Source: Altererythrobacter rubellus (GTDB lineage: Bacteria > Pseudomonadota > Alphaproteobacteria > Sphingomonadales > Sphingomonadaceae). Taken from it: a DNA stretch of 64,000 bases. Of this stretch, positions 45,256 to 54,430 are shown piece after piece; the first letter of the stretch is position 1, and each line of letters starts with the position of its first letter. The stretch lies in NCBI RefSeq assembly GCF_030284385.1, contig NZ_CP127221.1, forward strand, positions 248,001 to 312,000, given 5' to 3'. The notes under the pieces are model-generated. The model had not been told where the DNA came from and did no database searches. It saw only the letters and a program-made list of their open reading frames with translations. The translations under genes and the position numbers were made by a program.

Positions 45256-46293
45256 TCAGGGCGCAACGAAATCGATCTCGGGTCCGGTTTCGACCCTGTA
45301 TCGGCCAGCAGGAAAAGCTTCGCCGTCGAGAATGAATTGGTCATCCAGCTCCATCTCGAAAGACTGCGCGACCAGTTGGTGAAAGCCGCGCTTACGCAAA
45401 TTCTTGGGGCCAAATTCAAACAGGATCGCGGGCAGCATCAATGTCATCCAGCGGCTGATCTGATCAAGTGCAGCCAGCTTCAAACCCTTACCCAATGATC
45501 CGAAGGGCTTGATCCCCCCAGGAAAGCGCTCAAGCGTTGATGCCAGCAGGATAAGCCTGCGCTCTGGTTCGCCCAGCCCGCTATGCTCCAACGGCACTCC
45601 ACTAGGCGCCAAACGCAAATCCATCTTTGCTCCGCGACGCCACGGATTGGCGCGCGTTCCGAAAACCGCCTGCAAAATGCCCCAGAAGGTCGTAACGCCT
45701 ACTGCCAATGAGTTGAACGCACCGAGTTTGTGCGCGCTTTGGCCTGCCTTGGTGCCTAGCGTAAACGCGCCAGCACCCAGAATGAACCCCAGCACCCGCG
45801 CATCAGGCTGATCAAGCGGCGTAATCGCCATCGGGCTGCGCTTGACCCGCTTCCCATTTTCATACGCGTCAACCGCGCATTGCAATGTCCAGTCACTCGG
45901 GCCGCCAAGATCAACCGCCAGCGCATTGGTCTTGCCCTTGGGCAACACCGCCACAACAGGCCAGTCATCGCCAAAAATGGGCTCCCCACAAGTCAGCACA
46001 TCGCGCACTGTACCGTCACCGCCATTGATGACCAACAAATCGATCCCGCGTTCGGCAAGGCGCGCGAGCGCCTCTGGCAATTGATCGCGGTTTCCCGGTT
46101 GCGCCACAAAGACATCCGGCGAAATTTTGCTGGTGAGGTCCTGCCCCCGATTGTGGTGGCTGCGCGGATTATAGATCAGTCCGACAATTGGAGGGTCACC
46201 CTCTGCACGCGCGTCGCGTCTCACACGCCAAGCCGATTTCACATTAGCTTTGGGTCGCGGCAAATGCGAAAATTCATGGATCGGGCCAGCCAT
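45256..46293 (-). CDS. Diacylglycerol kinase family lipid kinase (DAGK catalytic domain)
   Basis: A 345-residue soluble lipid kinase of the DgkB/YegS type that makes phosphatidate or a related phospholipid from a diacylglycerol. The nucleotide motif LLVINGGDGTVRDVLTCG (around residue 90) is intact, preceded by VGLIYNPRSHHNRGQD, the usual first strand. The C-terminal half is less conserved. The second ATG at 46293 is used, because the AAGGAACG ribosome site is too close to the ATG at 46299. It precedes the Tam41-like gene by 11 nt; together they could convert diacylglycerol to CDP-diacylglycerol. Confidence 0.88.
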   Translation of the reverse strand: MAGPIHEFSHLPRPKANVKSAWRVRRDARAEGDPPIVGLIYNPRSHHNRGQDLTSKISPDVFVAQPGNRDQLPEALARLAERGIDLLVINGGDGTVRDVLTCGEPIFGDDWPVVAVLPKGKTNALAVDLGGPSDWTLQCAVDAYENGKRVKRSPMAITPLDQPDARVLGFILGAGAFTLGTKAGQSAHKLGAFNSLAVGVTTFWGILQAVFGTRANPWRRGAKMDLRLAPSGVPLEHSGLGEPERRLILLASTLERFPGGIKPFGSLGKGLKLAALDQISRWMTLMLPAILFEFGPKNLRKRGFHQLVAQSFEMELDDQFILDGEAFPAGRYRVETGPEIDFVAP

Positions 46294-46424
46294 AATCATC
46301 GTTCCTTAGTCGGAAACCATGTGCGTTCACTAGGTGATTTTGCAGTGCAACTCAAATTCGTGGCCAAACGTGGCTTGGTTACAATGCCGCTTCCTATGCG
46401 CAACATTTGCGCTAGATTGCATCC

Positions 46425-47639
46425 ATGCTGACAGAAAACCTTATCGAATCCGCCCGCGAGCTGAGCGGGGATATCGTCTCTTTACGCCGCGCCATCCATG
46501 CCGAGCCAGAATTGGGGCTGCACACGCCCAAAACCATGGCCAAGGTGCGCGCAGCGCTCGCCGATCTACCGCTAACATGGCGCGAAGGCACCTCGACCAC
46601 CGGCCAGGTGGCCACATTGGAAGGCGGCATACCGGTTAAAGGGCAAAGTCGGCGCGTGCTGCTGCGCGGCGATATGGACGCCTTGCCGATGGATGAGAAG
46701 ACCGATCTGGAATTCGCCTCGACAGTTCCAGGCCGGATGCACGCATGCGGACATGACACGCATACTGCCATGCTGGCGGGCGCGGCGCGGCTGCTATGTG
46801 CCAAGCGCGAACAGATTGCCGGCACGATCGACTTCATGTTCCAGCCGGGCGAGGAAGGCTATCACGGCGCGCGTTTCATGCTGGAAGACCGCCTGATCGA
46901 CCCACTGCCTGACGCCGCCTTCGCGCTGCATATCATGCCCAATGCGCCGTTTGGCGTGCTGGCGGGCAGACCCGGACCGCTGATGGCAGCTGCGGACGCA
47001 TTTACAATCACCTTAACCGGGCAGGGCGGGCATGCCTCAATGCCGCATGATTGCGTCGATCCATTGCCCGGTACTGCTGCTCTGGTCAGCGCGATCCAGG
47101 CGATGGTGACGCGCCGCTTCAATGCCGCCAGCGCGGTGGTCGTGACAGTCACGCAGATCCACGCGGGAACTGCATTTAACGTCATACCCGATGAAGCCAC
47201 AATCAACGGCACTATCCGGACGCTCAGCAAAGAGCATCGGCTGAAAGCGCGCGAATTGCTGACCGATATGGCCAGTCATGTCGCCGCAGCACATGGCCTG
47301 TCCGCCAATGTTGAGATCGTAGAGGGCTTTCCCGTCACGATTTGCGATCCGCGGGCGGTTGATCTGGGCCGGGCAGTTGCCACAGAGATTGGTGGTCCGG
47401 AGGGGTGGCGCGATCTCGCAGACCCGATCATGGGCGCCGAGGATTTTTCTTACCTGCTGGAAAAAGTGCCCGGTGCGATGTTTTTCCTGGGCGTGGCCAA
47501 TGAAGGCGAGGACTGGCGCAGCTGCTGCGCGATCCACTCACCGCGCATGCATGTTGACGAGAACGCCTTGCCCAAAGGCACGGCGATGCTGGCTGGATGC
47601 GCGCTGAAGTTTCTGGCTGAGGGTTTCGCGGACCAATAA
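46425..47639 (+). CDS. M20 family metallohydrolase (amidohydrolase/hippuricase type)
   Basis: A 404-residue cytoplasmic enzyme that cleaves N-acyl amino acids or related amides. Motifs are DIVSLRRAIHAEPELGLHTPKT, LLRGDMDALPM with the metal Asp, GRMHACGHDTHTAMLAG with the metal Cys/His set (around residue 100), FMFQPGEEGYHGARFML with the catalytic Glu, and MGAEDFSYLLEKVPGAMFFLG (around 350). The dimerisation domain with GQGGHASMPHDCVDP is in between. It is divergent from the lipid kinase gene; the end of the gene lies beside a strong terminator that serves the opposite strand. Confidence 0.93.
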   Translation: MLTENLIESARELSGDIVSLRRAIHAEPELGLHTPKTMAKVRAALADLPLTWREGTSTTGQVATLEGGIPVKGQSRRVLLRGDMDALPMDEKTDLEFASTVPGRMHACGHDTHTAMLAGAARLLCAKREQIAGTIDFMFQPGEEGYHGARFMLEDRLIDPLPDAAFALHIMPNAPFGVLAGRPGPLMAAADAFTITLTGQGGHASMPHDCVDPLPGTAALVSAIQAMVTRRFNAASAVVVTVTQIHAGTAFNVIPDEATINGTIRTLSKEHRLKARELLTDMASHVAAAHGLSANVEIVEGFPVTICDPRAVDLGRAVATEIGGPEGWRDLADPIMGAEDFSYLLEKVPGAMFFLGVANEGEDWRSCCAIHSPRMHVDENALPKGTAMLAGCALKFLAEGFADQ

Positions 47640-47675
47640 AAAACACCGGAGCCACCCCCCAGCGGCTCCGGTGTT
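47636..47675 (-). terminator. Rho-independent terminator after the symporter gene
   Basis: On the minus strand a perfect 12-bp stem AACACCGGAGCC / GGCTCCGGTGTT is followed by TTTTTT. It closes the transcript of the sodium/solute symporter gene, 42 nt past its stop. On the plus strand no T-run follows, though the stem could still affect the M20 transcript. Confidence 0.88.
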
Positions 47676-47716
47676 AGATGGCTAGCGCTCCCCCCAGAGC
47701 GCCAGCTGGAAAATCC

Positions 47717-49300
47717 TTACCAGAGAATTACATAGAGTCCGATAAGAATTGCAACCGTCAACATTGCCAGCGTATTGAACAGCATGGTCGTGGCAAAGGC
47801 GATATCGCCCAGCTTGACGGTCTGCTCTTCTTCCGGCGGCGTTGTCATGCGTGAAACAACCGCGGCAGCGACAATCGAAAGCATGAACACGCCCCAGATG
47901 CGGATGATGAAGGGTACGTCAGGCATGCCGAACTTCAACATCACATTGACCGCCAACGAGCCGAGCAGCGCTGTGAATGCGCCCACCGCGTTCATCTTCT
48001 TGTCGAAGAAGCCGAGCAGGAAAACCACCACGATGCCCGGCGCGATGAAACCAGTGTATTCCTGAACCGTCTGGAAGCCGCTTTCAAAGCCGCCGATAAA
48101 AGGGCGCGCGAGGAAGAGCGCGACGATCATGGCGCTGAATGCTGAAACACGACCAACTGTCACATAGTGATGTTCGCCCATATCTGGCTTCCAGCTTCGA
48201 TAAAGGTCCATCGTAAAGATGGTCGAGATCGAGTTCATCATGGATGCAAGCGAACTCACCACAGCGGCGATAAGCGCAGCAAACACCAGACCACGCAGAC
48301 CAGCCGGGGCAAAGCTCATCAGTTCGCCATAGGTACGATCAGATTTTTCCGCCAATGCCGTGCCATCCAGCATGCCTTGCTGCGCCAGAATGACAGCGGC
48401 GATGCCGGGAATAACCACAATGAACGGTACGAGGATCTTGAGGAAAGCTGCAAAGGCCAAGCCCCTTTGCGCTTCGCCCAGATTCTCCGCACCGAGCGCA
48501 CGCTGGATGATATACTGGTTGAAACCCCAATAGCTGAAGTGGAGTACCCACAAGCCGCCCAGCAGTGTCCAGATGCCCGGTAGGTCGGAATAGGCCGGAT
48601 TGCTCTCATCAAGGATCATCTCGAAATGACCCGGCATTTCTTGCCAAAGCAGGCCAAGCCCGCCCAGCGCGCCTTTGGCTGGCAACGCGTCCAATGCGAT
48701 CCAGGTGATCGCAAATCCGCCCAGGATCAGGATCACGACCTGAATAATGTCCGTCAGCGCAACCGCTTTCAGCCCGCCATAGAGCGAATAGAGCGCAGCA
48801 AAACCGGCCAGCGCCGCCATTGCTGTCATCACGCTCCAACCGGTGAGCGACGTGACCGCCAGACCGCCCAGCCACAGCACTGTGGTGAGGTTTACAGCCG
48901 TGTAGAGCGCAACCCAGAAGAAGCTCATCAGCGTCTTCACGCCATGTCCGTACCGCTGATCCAGAAACTGCGGCATGGTGTAGATCTTGCGCTTGAGGAA
49001 GATCGGCAGGAAGTATTTCGCCACGATGATCAGGACAATCGCAGCCTGCCATTCATAAGCCGCAATCGCGATGCCCACGGCATAGCCCTGGCCCGATTGG
49101 CCAATGATCTGTTCAGCTGAAATGTTCGACGCGATCAGCGAGGCACCGATGGCCCACCAGGGCAATGCACGCCCGGCGAGGAAGTAATCCTCTGTGTTTT
49201 TATCATGCCCCTTGGGTTCACGACTGACAAACAGCGCGATCCCCAGCAGTGCAATCGCATAGCCAGCGATAATAACGATATCGATCGTCTCTAACGTCAC
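47717..49300 (-). CDS. Sodium:solute symporter, SGLT-like sugar transporter
   Basis: An inner-membrane importer of the SSS family, 527 residues with 13 to 14 helices, that takes up a sugar with Na+. Marks are EDYFLAGRALPWWAIGASLIASNISAEQIIGQSGQGYAVGIAIA, FFWVALYTAVNLTTVLWLGGLAV, LYSLYGGLKAVALTDIIQVVILILGG and RGLVFAALIAAVVSSLASMMNSISTIFTMDLYRSWKPD. The GTG at 49300 is preceded by GAGGAAAATCC, a strong ribosome site; longer frames would add unlikely residues. It follows the GH3 gene on the same strand and so should carry the monosaccharide or disaccharide released by that enzyme. Confidence 0.93.
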   Translation of the reverse strand: MTLETIDIVIIAGYAIALLGIALFVSREPKGHDKNTEDYFLAGRALPWWAIGASLIASNISAEQIIGQSGQGYAVGIAIAAYEWQAAIVLIIVAKYFLPIFLKRKIYTMPQFLDQRYGHGVKTLMSFFWVALYTAVNLTTVLWLGGLAVTSLTGWSVMTAMAALAGFAALYSLYGGLKAVALTDIIQVVILILGGFAITWIALDALPAKGALGGLGLLWQEMPGHFEMILDESNPAYSDLPGIWTLLGGLWVLHFSYWGFNQYIIQRALGAENLGEAQRGLAFAAFLKILVPFIVVIPGIAAVILAQQGMLDGTALAEKSDRTYGELMSFAPAGLRGLVFAALIAAVVSSLASMMNSISTIFTMDLYRSWKPDMGEHHYVTVGRVSAFSAMIVALFLARPFIGGFESGFQTVQEYTGFIAPGIVVVFLLGFFDKKMNAVGAFTALLGSLAVNVMLKFGMPDVPFIIRIWGVFMLSIVAAAVVSRMTTPPEEEQTVKLGDIAFATTMLFNTLAMLTVAILIGLYVILW

Positions 49301-49414
49301 CGGATTTTCCTCCCCCTCGCGACCGGATTTTCCAGCCGCAGAACCCTTGTTTTTGCAGACTAGCGGCGCTTTATCGCCTGTCCAGCCGCATACGTTGTCA
49401 TTCGCGCATTCCAA

Positions 49415-51826
49415 TCAGAACGAGCATTCGGTTCCTTCCGCCACTTCCTCGCGTTTGACACTGGAAATGCGGAAAGTGACATCGCCATCGGATTCAAAAG
49501 CGATGCGTTTGCCAAGGCCCGCAAGGCAACTTTCAGTTACCACCATTTCGCGAAAACCCTTGGCCGTCGCGAGCTCAAATTGCGCGGTGACATCGAGCAC
49601 CGCATTGCCTGAACGCAAGCGGATCGTACCCGCCGGGCGTGTAACCACTTCATAGGCGATGCGGTACACGCCGCCCGTATTGTTTGATTGTTCCAGGCCG
49701 AAATAGGACCCGGCACGCATTGTGATTTCGCGAGAATCCTCTTGTGCATCGCGGTCAAAACCGCGCACCAGCACGCCAGAGCCATTCATGTCTCCGCGCA
49801 TTTGCGGCATCAGCTCTTCAAATCCAGCGCCGTCCAAACGACCGACGAATGCGCTGACCCCTGACCCTAACCGGCCCGAACCGAAGAGTTCTGACCCCTC
49901 GACCACTGACAGGGCGCCGCAGTCTTCGTTAAGCGTAGCAAGCGGTGAGTTGTCACTAAGTGTACGGCCATAGCCAAATGCAAAAAGGGCGCCTTCGGGC
50001 GAGTTGACCGGCTGCCCTTCGCAACTTGCAGGCCAAGAGAATGACAAGCGTCCGGTAGCCTCGCGCTTACCAGTTAGAACATCAGCGACGCCAGCGCCTT
50101 CACTACCTGGCAGCCATGATGCCACAAAAGCGTCAGCCGCGTTTATTTCACGGTTCATCCACATCGCGCGGCCTGAAAGGAACACGGCGACGGTCGGAAT
50201 ATCCTGCTCATCAAACTGGCGAAGCAGCGTCAACCCTTCTTCGTCACGGAAAACCAGATTGCGCTGATCGCCCGCGAATTCGGCATAGGGATGCTCGCCG
50301 AATACGACAATCGCAATGTCGGGGCGTGCCTCGAAGGATCCATCCTCTGACAACGTCGCGCTGCCACCTTCGGCGGTAACGTTCTCTTTGATGCCATCCC
50401 AGATTGAGGTTGCCTTGGGAAAGTAATCTCTGGGCAAGGTGTCCTTGCGGCCACCCTGCCATTCAAGGGTCCAACCGCCCGACTGTTGGCCCACATCATC
50501 GGCCGCAGAGCCAGCAACCAAGACATTTGCGCCTGCCTTCAGGGGGAGCACGCCGTCATTCTTGAGCAAGACTTGTGACTTCGCCACAGCTTCGCGCGCC
50601 AAAGCGCGATGCTCCAGCGATGCGAGAAGGTCATACTGCCCCGCGACACCGCGTTCAGATGGACGCTTGGCGTTTTCGCCTAGCAGCCCAGCGCGTTGCT
50701 TTACCCGAAGGACCCGTGTGACCGCTTCGTCCACCCGCGCCATGGGAATAGTTCCATCTTTGACCTGCGCGATGAGCGTTTCCATCAAAACCTTCCAGTC
50801 GTCAGGCACCATGTAGATATCGAGTCCCGCCATCAATGATTGCGGGCAATCTGTTACTGTGCAGCCCTTGATCTGGCCGTGGCCATTCCAGTCTCCGACT
50901 ACGAGCCCATCAAAGCCCATTTGGCCGCGTAGGACATCGGTCAGTAGTTCTTTGTTGCCGTGCATCTTGCGGCCATTGATCGAGTTGAAGCTTGCCATCA
51001 CGGCCTGTACGCCAGCGTCGATCGCCGCCGGATAAGGGCGGCCGTGCAGATCAAGCAGCGCGTTGATGTCGCCATTGACATCGCCTTGATCGACGCCTCG
51101 CTCGGTCCCGCCGTCGCCGAAGAAGTGCTTGGCCGTCACAAAAACACGGCCATCTCCCAGGAAGTCTTCGCTGTCTGGTGTGCCTTGCTGCCCGACAATC
51201 AACGCGGCACCTAGTTTCGCCACTAGATCAGGGTCTTCTGAATAACTCTCATACGTGCGCCCCCAACGATCATCGCGCGCAACCGCAACCGTGGGCGAGA
51301 AGTTCCAGTCAATGCCCGTTACTTCGATTTCGATCGCCGTTGCGTGCCCAATCCTTTGCACAAGTTCGGCGTCTCCTGTCGCGCCAAGCGCGATATTGTG
51401 CGGGAATATGGTCGCACCAACTATGTTGGAATGCCCGTGTACCGCGTCGGTGCCCCACATAGTCGGTATTACCGGTTCGCCATCGGGAAGCGGTTTGACC
51501 GAGGCATCATACATTTCGTCCGCATAGCGCAGCCATTCGGAAGCCGGGGCAAATTCATCGCCATAAGGTCCGCCATTGCCGCCATTCAGGTAGCTGCCAA
51601 AACGATAACGCTCCATGTCTTCCGGTGTGAAGGAATTGATCTGCGGCTGAATCAGCTGTCCGATCTTGCGCTCCAACGACATGCGCGAAACAATATCCGC
51701 GATCTCGGCTTCGGCGAGATCTTCAGCTGAGGCAACAGGTGATGTCTGAGCAGGCACTGCTGACGGTACAGTTGCACACGCCGAAAGGCCCAAGCCGGTA
51801 GCTAGCGCAAGCGCAATATAACGCAT
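49415..51826 (-). CDS. Glycoside hydrolase family 3 beta-glucosidase, lipoprotein
   Basis: An 803-residue exo-acting glucosidase of the periplasm or outer membrane. A lipoprotein signal with lipobox LSAC (Cys ~16) opens it. The GH3 barrel has KIGQLIQPQINSFTPEDMERYRFGSYLNGGNG, WGTDAVHGHSNIVGATIFPHNIALGAT, VFVTAKHFFGDGGTERGVDQG, the nucleophile Asp in MGFDGLVVGDWNGHGQI (around residue 315) and the C-terminal GH3 sandwich (DIAIVVFGEHPYAEFAGDQRNL). A further C-terminal domain of about 200 residues resembles a carbohydrate-binding or fibronectin-like module. GGGGGAGAAG precedes the ATG. A LacI-type operator at 51867-51880 lies 40 nt upstream. Confidence 0.95.
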   Translation of the reverse strand: MRYIALALATGLGLSACATVPSAVPAQTSPVASAEDLAEAEIADIVSRMSLERKIGQLIQPQINSFTPEDMERYRFGSYLNGGNGGPYGDEFAPASEWLRYADEMYDASVKPLPDGEPVIPTMWGTDAVHGHSNIVGATIFPHNIALGATGDAELVQRIGHATAIEIEVTGIDWNFSPTVAVARDDRWGRTYESYSEDPDLVAKLGAALIVGQQGTPDSEDFLGDGRVFVTAKHFFGDGGTERGVDQGDVNGDINALLDLHGRPYPAAIDAGVQAVMASFNSINGRKMHGNKELLTDVLRGQMGFDGLVVGDWNGHGQIKGCTVTDCPQSLMAGLDIYMVPDDWKVLMETLIAQVKDGTIPMARVDEAVTRVLRVKQRAGLLGENAKRPSERGVAGQYDLLASLEHRALAREAVAKSQVLLKNDGVLPLKAGANVLVAGSAADDVGQQSGGWTLEWQGGRKDTLPRDYFPKATSIWDGIKENVTAEGGSATLSEDGSFEARPDIAIVVFGEHPYAEFAGDQRNLVFRDEEGLTLLRQFDEQDIPTVAVFLSGRAMWMNREINAADAFVASWLPGSEGAGVADVLTGKREATGRLSFSWPASCEGQPVNSPEGALFAFGYGRTLSDNSPLATLNEDCGALSVVEGSELFGSGRLGSGVSAFVGRLDGAGFEELMPQMRGDMNGSGVLVRGFDRDAQEDSREITMRAGSYFGLEQSNNTGGVYRIAYEVVTRPAGTIRLRSGNAVLDVTAQFELATAKGFREMVVTESCLAGLGKRIAFESDGDVTFRISSVKREEVAEGTECSF

Positions 51827-51866
51827 CGGAATTCTTCTCCCCCGTCCAATGCGGAATTACGCGCAT

Positions 51867-51880
51867 TGTGAACGTTCCCA
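51867..51880. promoter_or_regulatory. LacI/GalR-type operator upstream of the GH3 gene
   Basis: TGTGAACGTTCCCA is one base from the perfect palindrome TGTGAACGTTCACA; its center holds the CG typical of LacI-family sites. It lies 40 nt before the GH3 ATG, in the 95-nt gap after the MFS gene. Similar sites occur at 57833 and 57854, and a LacI regulator is coded at 53114-54175. Confidence 0.7.
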
Positions 51881-51921
51881 ATCTCAGAGGAGTGACATGT
51901 CCGACATCAAAAATCAAGCGC

Positions 51922-53124
51922 CTATCGGCGGTAACTCATCTGCGCAAGCAAGATAGCGGCGAGCGCAACCAAACCGGCCAGAACCAGGAACAGTCCGCTA
52001 AAACCAAATTTGGGGACCATCGCAAGGGTCATCCAAGGAATGATCAGTGATGGGACGGTGTTGGTGAGGTTGAAAAAGCCCATATCCCGGCCGCGATTTT
52101 GTGGCCTAGGCAGCACACGCAAGGCCTGCCCATTATGGAGCGACAGAAATGTCATCGAAGCCAATCCAAAGAAGGTATAGCCAGCAATCGCGGTCTGAAC
52201 ATTTTGCGCAAGCGACATAGTTATCAGGCCGAGTGCCGAAAGGCTGGCGCAGAGCGCCAACGGTAACATCGGCCGCCGTGCTTTGTCAGACCATCTTCCA
52301 GCAAATAACGCGATAGGCACAGCCACACATAGAACTAAGCTGAAAAGGTTTGCGACGCTGTTCTCGCCAATATCGGGTGAAAGTGTGCGGAGCCAGAATA
52401 ACAGAAATGCGAACAATGCGGCTTCGGCAATTTGAACCAACAAGCGGGCACTCCACATTCGCACGATTGCGGGGCGTGACTTGAAGCTGCCAAGTTCGCT
52501 CGGGACCGGCCCTTCTACAGGCCGCATCAATTCTTCCATTTGTCGACCGCCGCCCAGAACCAGCGCCGGCGCAACCAGCAAGGCGACCAGGCCGGACACC
52601 AACCATAGTCGCTCTGCGCCGACCGCCAAACCGGGGAATGTCACCAAAGTGCCCGCCAGAGCGCCCAATGCGGGTGCCAAGGCAAACAAGCCGCCAAGCA
52701 GCCCTTTTTGCCTATCGGGCACACAATCGCCCGCCCATGCTATAAGCGGTGCCAGCATCATATTGAGAGCCAGCTGCCACGCGATTACCAGCACAATCAA
52801 TCCGCTGACGCTGCGCGCCTCACCCATCACGATGAGAAGGAGGCACGAGAGCACCAGCCCCAGTGCGATCCAACTTCGCCGCCCGCCCCATCTGTCGCTC
52901 ACCCAGCCGAAGCCGATGTTCGCCAGGCTAGCGAAAATCGCTCCGGCAAAAGTGATGTAAGATAGCGCTTCGATATTTTCAGATGCTGCCAGCTCATTGA
53001 CCTTGAGCGGCAGCAGTACGGTTAGAAACGGGACGTATGCGACCGCGCCCCCAGCAGCGGCGAAGGCGAGCGCGACCAGAAACCAGAGCGGCTGTCGTTC
53101 CTCGCCTGATTCTTCAGAGATCAT
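51922..53124 (-). CDS. MFS transporter, sugar-utilisation locus
   Basis: A 400-residue major facilitator of the inner membrane with 12 predicted helices. LANIGFGWVSDRWGGRRSWIALG carries the MFS loop 2-3 motif (G-x-x-x-D-R-x-G-R-R) and SDKARRPMLPLAL a second one near the middle. The substrate is not apparent; in such loci this MFS type often carries oligosaccharides or glucose. The ATG at 53124 overlaps the LacI stop by 11 bases, so regulator and transporter are co-transcribed. Another frame start further upstream is not protein-like. Confidence 0.88.
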   Translation of the reverse strand: MISEESGEERQPLWFLVALAFAAAGGAVAYVPFLTVLLPLKVNELAASENIEALSYITFAGAIFASLANIGFGWVSDRWGGRRSWIALGLVLSCLLLIVMGEARSVSGLIVLVIAWQLALNMMLAPLIAWAGDCVPDRQKGLLGGLFALAPALGALAGTLVTFPGLAVGAERLWLVSGLVALLVAPALVLGGGRQMEELMRPVEGPVPSELGSFKSRPAIVRMWSARLLVQIAEAALFAFLLFWLRTLSPDIGENSVANLFSLVLCVAVPIALFAGRWSDKARRPMLPLALCASLSALGLITMSLAQNVQTAIAGYTFFGLASMTFLSLHNGQALRVLPRPQNRGRDMGFFNLTNTVPSLIIPWMTLAMVPKFGFSGLFLVLAGLVALAAILLAQMSYRR

Positions 53125-54175
53125 TGGCGCCGCGCGCCGGGCCGATCGAACCACGCATTTCCAATTTGCCTTCGATGTTGATCGGCTTGTTCGGCAACGG
53201 CACTTTGGCCGCATTAATCAGCAGCTCAACCGCACGCGAGATTGTTTGTGCAATTGGTTGGTCAACCGCGGTGAGCGGCGGGTTAGTGAAGCGAACAATG
53301 GGCGTGTTGTCGAAACTGATCACAGAAAGATCTTCCGGCACGGAGAGATTCATCTCCCGAGCCACCTCCAGTGTAGCCAGCGCCATCTGATCGCTAGAAG
53401 CGATGATTGCACTTGGCTGGTTAGGCAGCGACAGCAGCTTGTGCGCAGCTGCTTCTCCTGATTCATAACCGAAATCGCCTTGCCCACAGAGGCCTTCGGT
53501 CTGCAATCCGGCATTTGCCATAGCCGCTTGCCATCCGGCCACACGCCACCCGCTGAGGCTATATTCGCTCGAGCCTGCAATAAATCCGATCCGGCGATGG
53601 CCCAGCTCTATCAGTTTGTCGGTCGCCAGCCTGGCAGAACGTTCGTCATCCATTGTGAGGCAAATGCCCGGCCCTGGATCGCGTGATCCGATGCGTGCGA
53701 AGGGAATGTTATGCTGAGCCAACAAACCTGTGATAAGCGAATTTTCGGAATGGGGTGGTGTCAAGATCACGCCATCCGGTTGGAGAGCAGCGATCGCACC
53801 GCTCAGTTCGCGCTCAACGTGATCACTGCGCGTGTCCACTAGCTCAACCATCATTCGATAGCCGTGCTCCCCACATGTTAACATGCCGCCAAGGAGCATC
53901 TGATCAACCCAGTCTGTCCCCTGTCGCGATCGCCAGTCTTCAATCGTACGCTCACGGTCATTAAGTGCCAGGATTAGATATGAGCGCGAGCCGCTCATTT
54001 GCTGAGCTGCGATTGAGGGAACATATCCAAGTTTGTCGATTGACGCTTGGACCTTTTCTTTCATTTCTGGGCGTACGTTCGGCTGTTTGTTAATAACACG
54101 GCTTACGGTTTGCAGAGAAACTCCTGCGTCGTCCGCTACGTGACGAATTGTTACCGCTTGCCGCCGACGTCCCAT
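53114..54175 (-). CDS. LacI-family transcriptional regulator
   Basis: A 353-residue sugar-responsive repressor. The N-terminal HTH is VTIRHVADDAGVSLQTVSRVINKQPNVRPEMKEKVQASIDKLGYVPSIAAQQM, including the hinge-helix segment, and the periplasmic-binding-protein-like effector domain follows (RIGFIAGSSEYSLSGWRVAGWQAAMANAGLQ, IIASSDQMALATLEVAREMNLSVPEDLSVISFDNTPIVRFTNPPLTAV). Its recognition helix SLQTVSRVI is standard. Three near-palindromic TGTGAACGTTCACA-like sites in the window are its probable targets: one before GH3 and two in the receptor/halogenase gap. No such site is seen before its own gene. Confidence 0.94.
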   Translation of the reverse strand: MGRRRQAVTIRHVADDAGVSLQTVSRVINKQPNVRPEMKEKVQASIDKLGYVPSIAAQQMSGSRSYLILALNDRERTIEDWRSRQGTDWVDQMLLGGMLTCGEHGYRMMVELVDTRSDHVERELSGAIAALQPDGVILTPPHSENSLITGLLAQHNIPFARIGSRDPGPGICLTMDDERSARLATDKLIELGHRRIGFIAGSSEYSLSGWRVAGWQAAMANAGLQTEGLCGQGDFGYESGEAAAHKLLSLPNQPSAIIASSDQMALATLEVAREMNLSVPEDLSVISFDNTPIVRFTNPPLTAVDQPIAQTISRAVELLINAAKVPLPNKPINIEGKLEMRGSIGPARGANDL

Positions 54176-54369
54176 CTTAATTCAGGTTCCGTATTTTGAT
54201 AAAATTTCAATCAGTATCAAGAGCTCGGTCACTGACATTTTGATCTCGCCACGTCCATTTGGTTTTTATTTTTTAGGAGTAGCTGATGCCGAGAGCTAAT
54301 CCAGCAGAAAGCGTAAGTTAGCTTCAATTCGTGGCGCCTGATCAAATGGAGGCCCTGGCCTACTGGCAC

Positions 54370-54403
54370 AAAGGGCCCCTGCGCACGGAAAGCGCAGAGG
54401 CCC
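54370..54403 (-). terminator. Hairpin terminator candidate after the TonB receptor gene
   Basis: On the minus strand GGGCCTCTGCGC / GCGCAGGGGCCC forms a 12-bp stem with one T-G pair and is followed by TTT. It lies 28 nt past the receptor stop. The T-run is short, so the call is moderate. Confidence 0.6.
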
Positions 54404-54430
54404 AATTGCAGCAGATCCCCAAGACTCTGA

